Translations under genes and position numbers: made by a program
Notes under the pieces: model-generated
The model's input: the letters and a program-made list of their open reading frames with translations, nothing else
Databases searched by the model: none
Told to the model about the DNA's origin: nothing
Assembly: GCA_910578745.1 (NCBI GenBank)
Contig: CAJTSN010000014.1
Coordinates: 1 to 7,416, forward strand
Direction: 5' to 3'
Source: an uncultured Bacilli bacterium
GTDB taxonomy: Bacteria; Bacillota_I; Bacilli_A; RF39; UBA660
DNA length: 7,416 bases
Shown here: positions 6,480 to 7,416 of the stretch, piece after piece
Numbering within the stretch: position 1 is the stretch's first letter
How the letters are laid out: every line of letters starts with the position of its first letter

Positions 6480-6807
6480 GTCCACTCGCTTTTTTAGTTG
6501 TTTGTTCGGTTATTTTCCTTACTTCTTGATTGGGTATAGGGGTAGCAGGCACAGTATTTTTGTTTGGATTTGGAGTTTCTACTTTTTTAAATTCGTTCAT
6601 GACACGAAACATGGTTCTTGCATTTTTCATCATTGGGCCAGCCTGTCTTACAAGGGGAATGGCTTGATTGACGACATTTAATGTTTTACTTGTACCCGAT
6701 AAAATCGTCGAAAGATTTAAATTGCCAAATAAACTTTTAAAAATGCCTGCTTTAGGTGCTACAGAGGCGGTTGGGTAGGCCATATAATATGGGTTAAAAT
6801 AATTCAT
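6463..6807 (-). CDS. VrrA/YqfQ-like small protein
   Basis: This 114-residue protein has a Tyr/Pro-rich N-terminus (1-20), a central conserved-looking stretch NLSTILSGTSKTLNVVNQAI (31-50) continuing into PLVRQAGPMMKNARTMFRVM (51-70), and a Pro/Asn/Thr-rich low-complexity tail ending in GPTFFL. The central helix pair with its xxQxGPMxKN pattern resembles the YqfQ/VrrA family of Bacillus, whose gene lies in the rpoD-trmK neighbourhood there; the match is from memory and the function is not established. There is no signal peptide or clear membrane span. The start at ATG 6807 has AAGGGG (6820-6815 on this strand) about 7 nt upstream. The gene converges on trmK, with a 17-bp coding overlap, and its terminator lies within trmK. 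It is divergent from the charged helical-protein gene to its right. Confidence 0.75.
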   Translation of the reverse strand: MNYFNPYYMAYPTASVAPKAGIFKSLFGNLNLSTILSGTSKTLNVVNQAIPLVRQAGPMMKNARTMFRVMNEFKKVETPNPNKNTVPATPIPNQEVRKITEQTTKKASGPTFFL

Positions 6808-6828
6808 AAATTTGCCCCTTTCTAAAAT

Positions 6829-6834
6829 ATTATA
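6829..6834 (-). promoter_or_regulatory. Candidate -10 box of the YqfQ-like gene
   Basis: A perfect TATAAT on the minus strand lies about 22 nt upstream of ATG 6807. The best -35-like hexamer, TTGTAA, is 20 nt away, which is too far, so support is weak. It would overlap the -35 region of the divergent plus-strand promoter. Confidence 0.35.
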
Positions 6835-6853
6835 TGATTTAACAAAAAAATGT

Positions 6854-6881
6854 TTTACAAAAAATAAATTTGTGTTATAAT
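6854..6881 (+). promoter_or_regulatory. Extended -10 sigma-A promoter of the charged helical-protein gene
   Basis: TTTACA (6854-6859) and TATAAT (6876-6881) are 16 nt apart, with TGT directly before the -10 (TGn extended -10). Transcription would start near 6888, leaving a leader of about 50-60 nt that contains the small palindrome AGGTTACCT (6904-6912). Confidence 0.75.
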
Positions 6882-6934
6882 TACTAGTAGAATAGGTGAG
6901 TATAGGTTACCTGGAATAATACAAGGGAGATTGG

Positions 6935-6940
6935 AAGGTG
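6935..6940 (+). promoter_or_regulatory. Ribosome binding site of the charged helical-protein gene
   Basis: AAGGTG is 9 nt before ATG 6950. A second site, AAGGGAGA (6923-6930), is 7 nt before an in-frame GTG at 6938. The two starts differ by four residues and cannot be separated from sequence alone. Confidence 0.5.
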
Positions 6941-6949
6941 TTTATTTCG

Positions 6950-7416
6950 ATGAAATTTTTGAATTATATTGTGAAAGCAGTTACCTATGTAGCAAAGGGA
7001 ATATTATCCCCTGTTTTATTGCTTTTGGATCACAATGAAAACAAAAGACTAGATGAAGCAGGTGGGGTGGAAGCTCCTAAAAAGCCACTTAGTCCAAAAG
7101 AAGAAAAGAAAAGACAGGCACGTTTAGAAAAACAGAGAAAGAAAAGAGAAAAAGAACAAGCGAAAGTGCAACAGAAGATAGCTTCTTTATCAAAAGACCC
7201 TGTAAAACAGAAGAAATTGATTGAAAAAGAAGCTCGAAAGTTAAAAGTAGCTAGAGAAAATTTAGAAAAACAAGAGAAACAACGATTAGAAAGACAAAGA
7301 AAAATTGAAGAGATACATGCAAAACAACAAAGAAAAGAAGAAGAAATGTATCGCCGTGAAAAGGCAAAATTAGAAGCTAGAAAACAAAAAGAGGAAGTAG
7401 CGCGTCAAAAGCGAGA
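6950..7416 (+). CDS. Unrecognised Lys/Glu/Arg/Gln-rich helical protein with hydrophobic N-terminus (3' partial)
   Basis: The frame is open from ATG 6950 to the right edge, giving 155 residues with no stop. Residues 3-27 (from FLNYIVKAVT to SPVLLLLD) are hydrophobic with a few Lys, and could be a membrane anchor or an amphipathic helix. After a short Pro-containing linker (38-50), residues 50-155 are almost entirely Lys, Glu, Arg, Gln, Ala and Leu, broken only near SKDPV (81-85). This predicts a long coiled coil or a single charged alpha-helix. Such sequences attract false TolA-like or myosin-like annotations, and I do not recognise a family. It has its own strong promoter and is divergent from the YqfQ-like gene. 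GTG 6938 is an alternative start. A C-terminal functional domain may lie beyond the window. Confidence 0.85.
   Translation, partial: MKFLNYIVKAVTYVAKGILSPVLLLLDHNENKRLDEAGGVEAPKKPLSPKEEKKRQARLEKQRKKREKEQAKVQQKIASLSKDPVKQKKLIEKEARKLKVARENLEKQEKQRLERQRKIEEIHAKQQRKEEEMYRREKAKLEARKQKEEVARQKR

Noticed and set aside
6436..6681. Plus-strand open frame running from trmK into the YqfQ-like gene
   Set aside because: It has an unlikely composition (Tyr/Phe/Ser/His-rich), no ribosome site, and conflicts with better-supported genes on both sides.

Overview
The window looks like chromosomal DNA from a low-GC Bacillota (Firmicutes), probably a Bacilli-class or Erysipelotrichia-like gut lineage. The reasons are the strongly AT-rich sequence, the purine-rich AGGAGG/GAGGTGAT ribosome binding sites, near-consensus sigma-A promoters, the order dnaG-rpoD-trmK, and a VrrA/YqfQ-like gene next to trmK. 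The dnaG stop is a TGA that overlaps the rpoD start, so the standard bacterial code fits and a UGA=Trp (Mycoplasma-type) code does not. No mobile element, CRISPR array, rRNA or tRNA was seen.

Layout. (1) 2-613: an ABC-transporter ATPase missing only its first few residues, with no permease after it, followed by a hairpin terminator at 685-724. (2) 903-2363: a 486-residue membrane protein built from pieces of a heavy-metal P-type ATPase, but lacking the actuator domain and the catalytic aspartate. It has its own excellent promoter and a terminator that lies inside the facing gene. (3) 2323-2844, minus strand: a small DUF6512-like membrane protein, converging on and overlapping the previous gene by 41 bp. 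(4) 2956-6479, plus strand: the tightly packed macromolecular-synthesis cluster dnaG (primase), rpoD (primary sigma factor) and trmK (tRNA m1A22 methyltransferase). dnaG and rpoD overlap by ATGA, and rpoD and trmK abut. (5) 6463-6807, minus strand: a YqfQ/VrrA-like small protein overlapping the end of trmK, with its terminator inside trmK. (6) 6938/6950 to the right edge: an unrecognised, highly charged helical protein with a short hydrophobic N-terminus and a strong extended -10 promoter, cut by the window end.

The core operon couples replication priming, housekeeping transcription and tRNA modification, and is ordinary for the phylum. The most unusual item is the P-type ATPase relic. It keeps the nucleotide-binding-domain motifs and the membrane pairs but has lost the phosphorylation site, the TGD and GDGxND motifs and the whole actuator domain, yet it remains an uninterrupted, well-expressed-looking gene. 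The second theme is compact convergent organisation: at both convergent junctions the coding regions overlap, and one transcript's intrinsic terminator is encoded within the opposing gene.
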